From NCBI RefSeq assembly GCF_000003855.2, contig NW_003101677.1, forward strand, positions 2,179,830 to 2,243,829: a DNA stretch of 64,000 nt, in the 5' to 3' direction. Shown piece by piece: positions 23,501 through 35,553 of the stretch. The notes below the pieces were generated by a model. That model ran no database searches. It was given only the letters and a program-made list of their open reading frames with translations, and was not told the DNA's origin. Made by a program: the position numbers and the translations under genes. The first letter of the stretch is position 1; each line of letters opens with the position of its first letter. This DNA comes from Blastomyces gilchristii SLH14081 (lineage: Eukaryota; Ascomycota; Eurotiomycetes; Onygenales; Ajellomycetaceae).

Positions 23501-24256
23501 ATTCAGACTGTAAAGAATTATCTTCATAAGTTCTATAATCACTTATAAGATGATTAGCATGACCTGCTTCTACACACAGAGATTACTATTAATGAATAAG
23601 ATGTCATTTCAACAGACATAAGCTTATTCTTTCTTACATGCAGTTATCACATGAAAGTGTTAAATCTTCTAGAGAGTACACAGTTCACACTGAATCTCTG
23701 CAGTTCAATTCAGATCACTGATAATATAGTAATAAAGCTCTGAGATGCTCACAACTGAGCAGAGGTCTTCATGACAACTGTGAAACAAGATTAAGAGAAT
23801 TAAATCAATATTTATCAAGACTTCACTGAACAATATAAGATAGAAGACTTAGTATGAGTGAATCTTAAGAATATACATATCATATATTCATCTCATACAC
23901 TGAATTATCATCACATTAAATATAAAGTGATAGAAGTTCTAGATAGTCATAACTACTATCTTGACATATTATCAGAGATTCATAATGTCTTTCATACAAG
24001 CTTGCTTTACTGCACTGTCACTGACTCATTTCCTTCTCAAATGACTTTCAACTGGCAGCTGCCAGGCATCATAGAAGAAGATAATGAGCTTGAGTGAGAG
24101 ATTAAGAATATTCTCAATAAGAGATCTCATAGCTGCAGCTGATAATATCTCATGAAATGAGTCAGATATAATCACCTGATCTGAACTCTGAGTTTCACAT
24201 TATCTGAAACAGCAGCTCTTGACTGATGAGAACTACTTCTGAAAAGAGAGGGCTAA
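20591..24256 (+). pseudogene. A1 pol portion: protease, RT, RNase H, integrase, chromodomain
   Basis: Continues the gag frame; the whole frame 19376-24256 is 1627 codons including the TAA that abuts the LTR. The protease motif DSG is at 20654-20662 (residue 427). RT: FCVNYQELN near 21475; the catalytic box YLDD reads YLDN at 21770-21781 (residue 799), the second Asp lost by G-to-A. RNase H lies about 22150-22560 and includes the TDHKNLKHF segment. Integrase: C-x2-C zinc part near 23102, and the DFT segment near 23205. A chromodomain is seen at about 24091-24230 with QYLMKW and a following aromatic/Trp-Thr pattern, so A is a chromovirus. Stops are TGA, TAA and TAG at former Trp and Gln codons. 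Confidence 0.85.
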
Positions 24257-24564
24257 TGTGACAGGCTGCGCCTGATCAATCATATAGACTATTTCATTAC
24301 ACTTCACAGATTTCAATCACTTCATTCTTAAACACATGCACTCTGATTCTCAGTCATTCTCAATTGCCAATCCTCAGCCGCTACAAATGTGTATAGATTC
24401 TTCCACCCCGAAGCTTCACTACATACATCACCACATATGCGTATAAATATTCACTTTAATTATGAATTCTCATACTTTCTCTTTCTTTTTCTTCTTTAAC
24501 GTTTTTCTCTTTGTTATATAGGTTCTATTTATTATACCGATCTATTCGGCGTAGGCCTCTTATA
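24257..24564 (+). repeat. A1 3' LTR
   Basis: 308 bp, preceded directly by the stop codon of the gag-pol frame and a purine tract (GAAAAGAGAGGG) that overlaps the coding end. It is followed by the CTCAG TSD. Confidence 0.9.
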
Positions 24565-25309
24565 CTCAGTATTTGATAGTCTGATTATACTATTCAGTAG
24601 TCTCTCTGTCTTGATGATTCTTTATTAAATATGATATTTAAAATTCAACTTGAAGTTTAATCATACTTCTAGTCATTTAACATTCAAACTGAGTTTAATC
24701 TCTTTATTCAAAAGAGTTAGACTTAGTTCTTTGTCATTAAATCTGAGAAAAAAGTGAATTAACTCAGTTTTACTCATATTAAATTGAATTAGATTGATAT
24801 CTGCTCTAACAAAGATTTTCTTTACTGCTTTCTCAATTACTTCTAAATTCTCTTTGATTCTCTTTGAACTGTAGAGTAGATCAATATCATCTACATAACT
24901 TGAAGATCTCACTATTTTCATCTCTCTATTCTTGAATAGATATACAGTGTATATTGCAAATAAAACAGGTAAGATTGAATATTCTTACAGTACTTCTATT
25001 TTTATCTCAGTCTTATCTTGTTTTCTTTCATCAAAGAATAGTTGTATAATTCTTTTAGATATAAAATAATTAACTCATTTTATTAGAGAAAGTGACAGTT
25101 TTAACATCTTCAAAGTTTGAATCATCTTAGACTTTGAAACATGATCAAATGCATCTTTTATATCAATAAAAACTGCAGTTGAGACCAGGCCTTCATGCTT
25201 TGCTACTTGAATATCATGAATAACTGAAAGAACAGTGTTAATTGCAGAACATTGTTTTCTATCTCTCATTTGTTTATTAAATAGAAGGGAATCACGAATA
25301 GAGCTTATA
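24565..25309 (-). pseudogene. LINE-1 ORF2 segment: RT core with intact YVDD
   Basis: LINE-1 between A1 and A2. The minus strand encodes the RT palm region. The catalytic box YVDD is intact at 24886-24897, whereas LINE-5 reads YVDS there. Upstream the frame has VFIDIKDAFD, an RT motif with its first catalytic Asp, near 25155. Two open pieces of about 80 codons (24673-24921 and 25075-25332) are separated by stops. It ends at the TTATA TSD of A2. Confidence 0.85.
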
Positions 25310-25582
25310 TGTGACAGGCTGCGCCCGATCAATCATATAGACTATTCCGTTATACTTTATAGATTCCTGTCAAAAGCTCTGATTCTTAGTCATCAATCCT
25401 CAGCTGAAAATCTACAGAATTCCTATTCTTCCGCCCTGCAGCTTCACTGTGTATACATATAAATATTCACTTCAATCACTGATTTCTGCACTTTCTCTTT
25501 CTTTTTCTTTTCTAATGTTTTTCACTTTGTTATATAAGACCTATAAATACTATACTAATCTATTCAGTGTAGATCTCTTACA
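25310..25582 (+). repeat. A2 5' LTR
   Basis: 273 bp, TGTGACAGGCTGCGCCCGAT to CTCTTACA. It keeps CpG sites near its start, more than the 3' LTR does. Confidence 0.9.
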
Positions 25583-25862
25583 CTTGAAAAACATTCATTA
25601 TCTTCTTATTAGAAATGATTATTTATTGAGAAGATATCTGAATATGTAATGATGTGTAAGAAATAGAAAAACAATTAACTAGTTAAGCAGACACTGAGTT
25701 CTCAGATAGAAGCTTGCTCATCAGTCATTCTGACTCTGTAATAAGATCTTATAAAGAGAATGTTAGTGAAAGATCTGAGAGTTCTAAGACTCTAAATACA
25801 TAAGATATTTATATAATTACACTTCTTCAGATTTCACAGATATCACACATCTGATGAATGAC

Positions 25863-28859
25863 ATGTCTACTGATAATATGAGAGAACTCTTGAACACAAG
25901 CATAGATGCAGTGCTATAATGATTTTAAGCAATGTTGAAATTACAACAGCAACAGATAGCTGATATGCATATAACTTAACAACATCAATATAAGAAAATT
26001 CAATAATTATCTCAACTAGAAATCTCTGCACAAGTAATTTCAACATCAACTGAATCAGATATGAATATATAAGTGCTGAAGAAATATCTAGATACTTCTG
26101 CATATTTTACTACTTCTGATCTCACTCTATACTCATCATGAAGATTGAAAATACTTACAAAACTAAGTGTAGATGAAGATGTCATCAGTTCATTAACTAA
26201 TCAAGATTAATATATCAATGATCAATTGAAAGATCGCATCAGACAGAAGTTTCATTTATAAATGAAAGCATGCAAATTAGCATTATGTACATCTGATAAC
26301 AGTATTAAATATCTTGATGTTCTGTTCCGAGACACTGCTATATAATAGAAGGTATTAGATTGATTACAGAGTGTTTAACAGAGAAATACTTCTCTTATAA
26401 CATTTATCTCTGATTTCAACACTAAGATTCTACAAGCAGGTGATCAACCTTGACAGAATAGAATGAAGATTAGCATGCTTAAGAAGACACTAACTTTTGA
26501 ACTTCTACAGACTCTCATAAGAGTAGATGAAGATCAGACTTATAAAGGTTTTTACATAAAACTTTAAACATTGAATGATTATCTCATCAACCTTAAGAGT
26601 ATACAGAACAGTGATAGAAGATGTTATATTTCAGTCACTCATATATCTGCACTGAAGTATAACAATGCAGATGCTATGAATTGAGTGAACTCAAATATCT
26701 ATACATAAACAAGGGTTTCTGCTGTCTGAACAGGCTTCTGAGTCTCTGAGATCACTTCTGAAGATGTCACTGATAAATGTCAATGAGAGATGTGTATTAA
26801 TTGTAATTAATCAGAATACATTGCTTTCAACTGCTGATCAGTCTATATATCTTCTCACTTCAGAGAAAAATCAGTATCTTCTTATTCAAAGAATGAATCA
26901 GTACCTGTTCACATCAATCACATTGTATTGAAGAAAGATTCAGAAGATAACTATGCAGATACTCTGATAAAACAGAGAAAAGATTAGCTTCTATTCAAAT
27001 TTGTAAACAGAAGCTTGAAGAGGTCAGATGATAACAATTTAAAGAGAAAAATAATAATGAAATACAATTCTTGTATCTACCGTGATTGATAATATGTATA
27101 ATATGAAACCTATGATAGATAATGATCTATGTTATTATACAATGATTAAATCTTCAGTTATAAGATGTTATAACCTTCAGTGTATTCTCTTATTAAAACC
27201 TCAACTTCTTACAGAATTTAATGACTCAAAAGACATTTGAACTCATTATATAATGAAGCTAAACTTAGATATTAAGAGACATCAATGTGAAGAAGCCTAT
27301 GTATATGAAGTTAATAATCTTGATTATAATCTTATATTAGAACTTGTCTGACTATCTGAACAAGGTATGTTATTAAACACTTGAAACAGAAGCTTAATAT
27401 TTCCTAATAATGATAGAATTCATGAAGATAATATTCACAAGACTATGAATCTGACACAGATCTCTGTCAATGCTTATAAAATGCTCTGAAAAAGAAGTTA
27501 CTGACAGAATCACTGACAAGATCACTGATAGCAGAATTATATAATAATCTACTTCATCAGTCTGACTAATATTAAAAAAGCTCTAGAGAAGTTATTCTGT
27601 GTTATAATAACAGATTCTCATACAAAACTCTCTTAATAATATGATGAATATCTAGATATTTTCTGATAAGATAATAATGTTACAAATCTACCTCTCTTAC
27701 AAGGTTCAGAAGTGAACCACAGTATCAAGTTAGAAAAGAAGAATGACAAAGACTCTGAATTATCATAAGATCTTCTTTATAATATATTCTGAGATGAACT
27801 TCTTCTTCTTTGAAAGACACTTAATGATCTGTTGAATAAAGAATTCATACATATTAGTAACTTCTCTGTCACAGCTGCTATTCTCTTTATAATGAAATCA
27901 GATGAAGAACTCTGATTCTGTGTGAACTATCAAGATCTGAGTAGATTGACAAAGAAAGATTGTTATTTCTTATCTCTTATTAATGAAACTCTAGCATGTA
28001 TCAAGTGAGCTTAATAATTTACAAAGTTAAATGTTATCACTGTGTTTCATAAGATTTGTATCACTGAAGAACATGAATAGGTTACAGTATTCTGATCATA
28101 TTATAATCTCTTTGAATAGATAGTCACACTCTTTGAACTGACTAACACTCTCAGTATATTTCAGAAGTAAATCAACTGAGTACTCTGAGATTTTCTTGAT
28201 AAGTTCACATCTACATATCTAGATAAAATTCTCATCTTCACTGATGAATTTAGAAAGAAATATCAGAAATATGTACAGAGAGTATTACAATAATTATAAG
28301 AAGCAGAATTATTAATAGATATTAACAAGTGTGATTTTAAAGTCAAGAGTACCAAATGCCTAGGTTTTATCATAGAAGCTGAGAAGAGAATTTGAATGAA
28401 TTCTGAGAAGATCTTTATCATTCTTGAATGAAAAGCTTCATGTACTGTGAAACATGTATAAAGCTTCATTAAATTTACTAACTTCTACCAGTGATTTATA
28501 CAAAACTTCTCAGATATCATGACATCACTTACAGAACTTATTAAGAAGAACTCAGTATTTCAGTAATCAGCAGATGCTGAAGCTGCATTTATACAGATAA
28601 TGAAGATATTTATTAATATCTTTCTACTGATAATATTTAATTCTGATTATAAGATAGTTATTGAAGTTAATTTCTCTGACTATGTTATAGAAGAAGCTAT
28701 ATTATAATATAATAATGAAGATGTCTTACAATCATATGTCTTCATGTCTAAGAAACTGAGTTCTATCAAATGCAATTATAAGATCTATGATAAGAAGCTT
28801 CTTACAATTATACACTGTCTAGAAGAATAAGACTCTGAACTCTAAAGTGTTTTCAAATT
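25863..28859 (+). pseudogene. A2 gag, protease, RT and start of RNase H
   Basis: Same order as A1: a gag start at ATG 25863, Gln-rich stretch, zinc-knuckle region near 26800, protease (the DSG equivalent near 27115 now reads D-N-D), RT around 27780-28430, then RNase H, cut at 28859 by C1. Stops are dense. The RT box equivalent lies near 28215-28230 and reads YLDK. Confidence 0.75.
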
Positions 28860-29002
28860 TGTGATTCAAAGATTCCTTGAGCCAGCGTATGATTACAGGT
28901 GTACGCCGGCTTCTTATATACTGTACACTAAATTAATTGGTGGCTGCTATGGCCTCTTTACATTCATAAGCAAGTTCAGAAGCGGCTGCATTATTTAAGA
29001 GA
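28860..29002 (-). repeat. C1 3' LTR, inner end deleted
   Basis: Matches the other family C LTRs for about 140 bp, then runs straight into internal sequence that in C2 lies near 47605. The inner 20-25 bp of the LTR are gone, so the deletion began inside the LTR. Confidence 0.75.
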
Positions 29003-30900
29003 TCATTGTATTCACTCATTCTGATTTCTTACATTCTCTCAGTATATTTAATGTGAACTTTTCTTATATCTGATTCACAGAACTCTCACTCATGAAATCA
29101 GATCTGCAACTAATTGCATCAGATATCACAGTATCTGACTTCTTTCAGTATTTGATATTAAGATTATACACTTGAAACTCTGAGATTCAATATACTAAGT
29201 CTTTGAAAGATTTTATTGTTAATTGTAGATAGATGAGACTTTTATAATCTATGATCACTGTTATTGTATGTCTGTTGTTGATATATCTATCTTATAATAT
29301 CAGCATATGCTTGATTGCTAGCAATTTCTTTTCATACACTGAATAATTGAGCTCAGCATCTGATAGTTTTCTATCATTGTACATCACTGAGTGCAGCTTG
29401 CTATTCTTGCTCATTTGTAGAAGAGCATCTCTGATAGCTCATTCAGATGTGTTTATCTTGATATAGAAAGGTTTATCACAATCTGATTGAATAAGTACTG
29501 AGAATGTTATTATACATTCTCTCAGTGTGAGAAAAGCCTCTTTGTATATGATATTTCAGATAATTGATTAAAACTTCTTCTTCTGCAGATTAGCATTCAT
29601 TTCTCTTAAGAGATCTGAGAGTGATACAGCTATTTATGTGAAATTCTTAATGAATCTGTGATAATATGAGATTAACTCAAGAAACTGTTATACATGATGT
29701 ACATTTCTCAGCTGTGATCAATTTGCTATAACATTCAATTTCTTCAGAATAAGGTGTATACAGTCATCACTCACTACATATTCTATGAACTTCAACTCTT
29801 TCATTTCAAACACACACTTTGTTAATTTAGTATAGAGCTTATACTCTGTTAGAGTTATAAGCACTTTATTAAGATGCTTCAGATATTCATTATATAAGTT
29901 TAAGAAGAATAGAATATCATTCAGAAATATAAGACATGAGAATTCATTCTGTTTATGAAGAATCATATTCATCATTATTTAAAAGATAATGATCACATTT
30001 ATCAGACTGAATAATATTATCAGGAATTCAAACTTCTCTCATTACATATTAAACATAGTTCATAGAACTGACAGTTTATCTATATAAATCTGTCAGTATT
30101 CTGAGAGAAGATCAATCTTCAATAGATATCAGATGTTTTTAACTGTATTCAACTGTTATTGAATCTGTGATAGTGAATATTCATTCTTGATCATAAGCTT
30201 GTTAAGTGCTTGATAATTGATACACATCTGTCACTTCTCACTCATCTTTTTCATAAATAGAACTGGAAAGCCTCACACACTTGATAAGAATTGTATGAGA
30301 TCATGTTCTAGAAGATCTGTGATCTGATGCTTCTGTTCTTCAAGATATGTTTGTGACAGAGAATACACATTTTGATTGACTGGTTTCATGTCCCCTGTGT
30401 CAATCTCATGTATGAATTCTTGTTCCAGCAGTAATTCCAGTGAAAGATCTGTTTGAAAGACCTTTTTTATACTTCTTCAGAAGATTCTTCATATACTTGT
30501 CCTTCTGTATATTCTTTATCTTAATTTACTCTGCTTTCAGATCTCATATGATATACAGAATGCTTTCAGATAAGATCTTATAAATTATTCTCTTTACTTA
30601 TTAATGTATAAGCAGATTTAACTCTTCTATATCAGAGATATGAAATGTCCCTCTCATATCAGTTGATAGAATTATATGAATCATTTTCTTCTTATCGGTT
30701 AACTGCATATAACATGTACATCATTGAATCTGTAGATTGAATCTTTGAAATCAATCAAGTCTGAGAATAAGATTATATTTCACATTCTGCAGCTCTCATA
30801 CTCAAATATAGTAAGATCATTCTTTAAAGTGCAAGAGAACTCTTACTCTTACAGATGATATTAAATATCAGTTATTAGATAATTTTATACATTAGAGATT
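29003..30900 (-). pseudogene. C1 pol remnant: RNase H and RT
   Basis: On the minus strand, RT includes an open piece at 29718-29975 with FLNDILFFLNLYNEYLKHL, the YLDDILIF-type catalytic box with Tyr to Phe and the first Asp to Asn. It is followed by the typical LTKCVFEMKELKFIEYVVSD region. RNase H lies downstream, toward 29050-29650. The protease/RT linker reaches to about 30900. Integrase is absent because of the deletion. Confidence 0.7.
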
Positions 30901-32928
30901 CTTCACTCAGCAGATCTCTTTTAGTCTTTAAATTCTATAATTATTAATATATTGTGTAGAAGCTTCTATATCTGCTAATACTTTTACAGCCATCTCTCAA
31001 TTCTTATTCAAGTGCTCTTTATACATTAACATTTCAGATCTCAAGGTATTGAGATAAGTGTTCACTTCATCATTCTCATCTGCATCTTATTCAGAAGCCT
31101 GCTTTCTCTTGATATTTGCAGAATTCAGAGAGTCATCTAATATGAGCATCTCTTTCACTTTGAAAACTGTTCATAGAATATCAGTGAGTGTCTTCAAGCT
31201 AACTAATTCTATTAGTTTTTTAACTCTCTTGCTTCTCTTAACTGTACATACTGTGTGTAATCTTTTACATCATGTTTTTAGCATCTGCAGTTAAAGCAAG
31301 CTCAATGCTTATAATATCAAGATTTTCACTCAGAAGATCTCTTTTTCAGAGAATTCAGTGCTTTAATAATGACATTCAGATCTAGATTTATTGTGTTCAG
31401 ATGTATAACTTGTGTTATGAAAGTCTGATTACTCATTCTTCATTGAGATATACTCAATTGCAGTATTTTCTATTATGATTGACTTACTTATTTCTGTATA
31501 ATAAGAATATTATATGCTTCTTTTATCATGTCTGATTATAAGATTAAGTATTTTCATTTCACTCTTAACTCAGATGTAAGATCATGAATGAAGATCTGTA
31601 AATAGAAAGATATTAAAAGCTCTTCATTCAATATAAGATAGTATAAACTGAAGTGTGTGAAGTATAATATAAGATTACTTACTTATCTACACTCAGTGAA
31701 GCATTTGTAATACTTATCTTATATATTCACTTTCTCAAAGTTATGTAAGATTCATTTGAAAAACTCATTTTATATTTATGAGAATGAATATCATTCTGAG
31801 TCTGTGAGATTCATCTTTTCATCAGTTATTCACAATAACTTCACTTTTTCATATAGAAATGCAGCAGATCTTAAGACTTGTTAAAATTCTGTTAATTATC
31901 TATCTATAAGTTCATGTTCAATCTGATAATATAATTGTATCTGACTTAGCCAGCTGATTACAGCATTATTTTTTCAGTCACTATTAAAGCTTGATAACTC
32001 TGACAGATCTTCTGACTTGATATATTTCATGTTCAAATTCTCATTCTGCACAGTGATCTCTGATGATGTGTATATTTCTGAAGAGATTGTGAACAATTGT
32101 AGTAAAATCTTCAGATTCAGTGTAATTATCTATCTGTATAAATATTTAATCTCTTACTACAGATCTAAGACCGGGTTTTCTCTATTCTTATTAATGATAA
32201 TAATTGTATTAGTGAAGCTCTTCATAGTGAATGCTTAATCTGCAGTGAATGTCAATTGTTGTTTGACTTTCATCTCAGTCTGTCACTGTGTATACAAGAT
32301 CTCAATTTCATTTAGAATTCTTATACATATACAGAGCTTTGATTCTGGTTCAGCAGTCTCAGCTGCTTTTCTTACTGCTTTAAGTAAACTCTCTGAGAGG
32401 TTCTGTATACCTTCTGATTCAGATAGCAGAGAAGAGTGTTATTTGTATTAACTAAGAGAGATATTCATTTCAGTGATTTCTTGTTAATTGTATAATGTCT
32501 ATTATTATATCACTATATTATTATATCACTATATTATTATATCACTATATTATTATATCACTATATTATTATATTACTATATCATTATATAATTTCTGTT
32601 ATTATTATACAACTTCAGTGATGATCACTTCTCTTTTTATTCTTCTTTTAAGTAGAAAGTGAACTTCTTTGAATCTGATTCACTGCTCTCATTCTCTTTC
32701 TCACATCTCATTCATTCGCATACATGGTATTCATCTGAGTGTGAAGTTTTCTCTCAACAAGCAAAGCAGTATCAATTGAATGCTCTTTCACTTATCACTC
32801 TTTATATACTATCTTTTGAGGTGTTCTAGAACCACACTGATATGATAACTATGAATTGCTTTGTAGATGAAATTATCACATTCTGAAGAAGCATCTGCTT
32901 CTCACTACTTTTTAGACATGCTATCAGA
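30901..32928 (-). pseudogene. C1 gag/protease region and leader
   Basis: Homologous to C2 48950-50914. By position this is gag and the leader before the 5' LTR; the equivalent of 31260-31350 may contain a zinc knuckle but I could not confirm ligands. Plus-strand frames of 70-80 codons here (31058-31294, 32017-32451) are chance readings of the antisense strand. Confidence 0.5.
32501..32592. repeat. 16-bp minisatellite in the C1 leader
   Basis: About five to six copies of ATTATTATATCACTAT, the last ones degenerate. The equivalent place in C2 (about 50550) has only a single ATTATTATATTATTAT-like stretch, so the array expanded in C1 or its parent. Confidence 0.85.
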
Positions 32929-33095
32929 TGTGATTCAAAGGTTTCTTAAGTCAGTATATGATTACAGATATATACTGGCTTCTTATATACTGTACACTAA
33001 ATTAATTAATGGCCGCTATGACCTCTTTACATTCATAAGCAAGTTCAGAAGCGGCTGTGTTATTATCCAGCAGTCATACATTCTTCCGAATCACA
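32929..33095 (-). repeat. C1 5' LTR
   Basis: 167 bp, TGTGATTC to AATCACA on the plus strand. It carries an inverted repeat CAGTATAT / ATATACTG around the core GATTACAG, the mutated counterpart of the CpG-rich hairpin in C2. Confidence 0.88.
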
Positions 33096-35280
33096 AATTT
33101 GAGATAATCACAGATTATAAGAATTTTAAGCATTTTACAATCACTTATAAGCTTACTGAACATCAGATGTAATAATCTGAACTATTAAGCTATTTTTATT
33201 TCACTATACACTATCACTCTGACAGTCAGAATTTAATAACAGACACTCTCTCATAACAAGAGTAAGATATATTATTCAATGTAACAGACATGCATTGAAT
33301 GAACTGAGAATATCAGCTCTTGAATTTGAAGATCTTAGTTAACTACAATGAGATCACTTATGACACTATACATACTTGCCCCGGTGGCTGAATGGTTAAT
33401 GCGGCCACCCGGTAGTGCCTTGGCATGGGAAATCAAGGCGCGTGGGTTCGAAACCCGCAGGGAATACATTAAATCTGAAACTCAAGCATCTCAGGTTTCT
33501 AATAAATACAGAGATGTACAAATCACTTCAATAAATCACTCTATGTTCCTGGGCTGGGAAGTTATTATCACATGTATTTAATTGTCACTTGTTTGTATTT
33601 TCCTATGTTCTTGTCATCTTGGCATGATCTTAACACCTGTATTTCCTCCTGTATAATCAACACTTGATCTGTATTTAACATCACGCAAGGACTCATCATA
33701 AGCCCCGCTTGCATATGAGTATAATGAAAGAATAATAATAATAATAATAATAACTATATATACTTCACTGATTAGAACATCTTCTGAATCTACACTGAAT
33801 AAATTGTAGTAGATAATAGCTTAAACTGATGAACTTCTTTAAGTACTCACTGAAGTAGTATATTAAGAATCACTCTGATTTCTCTCAGAACTATATATAA
33901 GAACTGATATCTCAGAATGCTTAATCAATAGTAATAATACTCTGTAATTCTGTGAATAATACTGAGTCTCTCACTCTGAATTCTTACACACTCCGATAAT
34001 GCAAGAGATGTATAATTCTTGTATAACTGATTATTCATATTATAAACAACTGTATTAAATAATTTTTCAAGAGTTCTACTAACTCAAGATATTAAACAGT
34101 ATCAGATATTTTATCTGAAACTACAACTGTTATTCTTCTATCATTATATAAAAGAACTGTAGAAAAGACCTGCTGAAATCACTTAATATCTCTGATAGAA
34201 TCTGATAAGATATAATATTTGACTTTACTATTAATCTCTCTAAGAGTAAGAATTGTAGAAATATTCTGATTATTATAAATTAATTAAGTAAAAATGTAAT
34301 ATTAAAAATCTTATAATAAGATGAATACTGAATGAGTTACTGAAGTCTTTCTACAGAGTCTGTTCTATCAGATATATGAATTACTGAGATCTATAGTATC
34401 AGATCAGAGCTGTTAATTCATAAGTACTCTCTGAATAAGAATCTATCAAGTTCTCAAGATTATATGTCATTTATTAACTACCTATCACTCTGAGACTGAT
34501 GATGTGTCAGAACAGACAATTCAGACTGTAAAGAATTATCTTCATAAGTTCTATAATTACTTATAAGACAATTGACATAATCTTCTTCTACATGCAGAGA
34601 TTGCTATCAACAGCTGAGATACTGTTTCAATAGATGTAAGTCTGTTCTTTCTTATACACAGTTACTATATGAAAGTGTTGAATCTTCTAGAGATCACACA
34701 GTTTATACTGAATCTCTACAGTTTAATTCAGATCACTGATAATATAGTGACAAAGCTCTGAGACATCTGTGACTGAGTAGAAGCCTTTATAATAAGTGTT
34801 AAATAAGATTAAGCAGATTAAATTAATATCTGACAAGATTTCACAGAGCAGTATAAGATAGAAGATCTTATATAATTAAATCTTAGAAATATACAGATCA
34901 CATACTCATTTTGTACATTGAATTATCATTATATGAAATACACAGTGACAGAAGTTCTAGATAGTTATAATTATTATCTTGATATCTTATCAGAGATTTA
35001 TAATGTGTTTCACATGAGCTTGCTTCACTGTATTATCACTGAGTCATTTTCTTCTCAACTGACTTCTGACTGATAGTTATCAGAGATTATAGAAGAAGAT
35101 AATGAACTTAAGTGCGAGATTGAGAATATTCTCAATAAGAGATCTTATAACTGTGATTAATAATATCTGATAAAATAAGTCAGCTATAATCACCTGATCT
35201 GAACTCTGAGTTCTGCATTATCTGAGACCGCGGCTCTTGATCAATGAGAACTACACATAACTAGAGAAGAAAGAGAGTAA
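33096..35280 (+). pseudogene. A2 pol continued: RNase H end, integrase, chromodomain
   Basis: Resumes after C1 with the ITDYKNFKHF segment of RNase H and LTEHQM, is interrupted by SINE-2 (33378-33765), then continues through integrase (about 34000-34850) to a chromodomain-like end near 35100-35240. Stops are dense. The polypurine tract is at 35262-35277. Confidence 0.75.
33378..33752 (+). mobile_element. SINE-2, tRNA-derived, 375 bp
   Basis: TSD ACTATACATACTT (33365-33377) and ACTATATATACTT (33753-33765), one C-to-T change apart. The head is GCCCCGGTGGCTGAATGG, B box GGTTCGAAACC is intact, the (AAT)n tail is about 24 bp. A 77-codon open frame over the head and body is a chance reading. Confidence 0.92.
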
Positions 35281-35553
35281 TGTGACAGACTGTGCCTGAT
35301 CAATCATATAGACTATTTTATTATACTTCATAGATTTCTGCTGAAAGCTTTAATTCTTAGTCATCAATTCTTATTTGAATATCTACAGAATTTCTATTCT
35401 TCTGCTCTGAAGCTTCACTGTGTACACATATAATTATTCACTTTAATTACTGATTTCTACACTTTCTCTTTCTTTTTCTTTTCTAATGTTTTTCACTTTG
35501 TCATATAAGATCTATAAATATTATACTGATCTATTCAGCGTAGGCCTCTTACA
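35281..35553 (+). repeat. A2 3' LTR
   Basis: 273 bp, TGTGACAGACTG to CCTCTTACA, followed by the TTATA TSD. It differs from the 5' LTR by many C/T and G/A changes. Confidence 0.9.

Larger units (their letters stand above)
18783..24564 (+). mobile_element. Ty3/gypsy family A element A1, complete and uninterrupted (5782 bp)
   Basis: LTRs 18783-19090 and 24257-24564 are both 308 bp. The TSD CTCAG lies at 18778-18782 and 24565-24569, in LINE-1. The 5' end is TGTGACGGG; the 3' LTR ends TTATA where the 5' LTR has ATACA, a C-to-T change of the terminal CA. This is the only family A copy in the window without a later insertion, so it is the best reference for the family. Confidence 0.92.
28860..33095 (-). 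mobile_element. LTR element family C, copy C1, minus strand, internally deleted
   Basis: Right LTR 32929-33095 (167 bp) is the 5' LTR; the left LTR starts at 28860 and stops matching near 29002. Termini are TGTGATTC and GAATCACA. The flanks share AATT (28856-28859 and 33096-33099), so the TSD is 4 bp, or 5 bp (AAATT) if the LTR ends one base earlier. Minus-strand RT and gag parts are recognisable. Compared with C2, about 4 kb between the left LTR and the integrase/RNase H boundary is missing. Its target is the RNase H region of A2, which resumes at 33100. Confidence 0.85.
25310..35553 (+). mobile_element. Ty3/gypsy family A element A2 with C1 and SINE-2 inside
   Basis: LTRs 25310-25582 and 35281-35553 are both 273 bp. 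The 5-bp TSD TTATA (25305-25309 and 35554-35558) lies in LINE-1; joining the flanks gives the same sequence as LINE-5 near 57420. A polypurine tract (AGAGAAGAAAGAGAG) precedes the 3' LTR. C1 (28860-33095) sits in RNase H and SINE-2 (33378-33752) just after it. Net length is about 5.6 kb, as for A1. Confidence 0.92.

Noticed and set aside
25867..26103. Antisense frame conserved in A2 and A3 (42944-43180)
   Set aside because: It is opposite to gag; conservation follows from the gag sequence and there is no domain.
33348..33581. 77-codon frame (also 35812-36009) that looks like a conserved protein
   Set aside because: It is a translation of the SINE head and body; conservation comes from the repeat, and the other SINE copies are not open.
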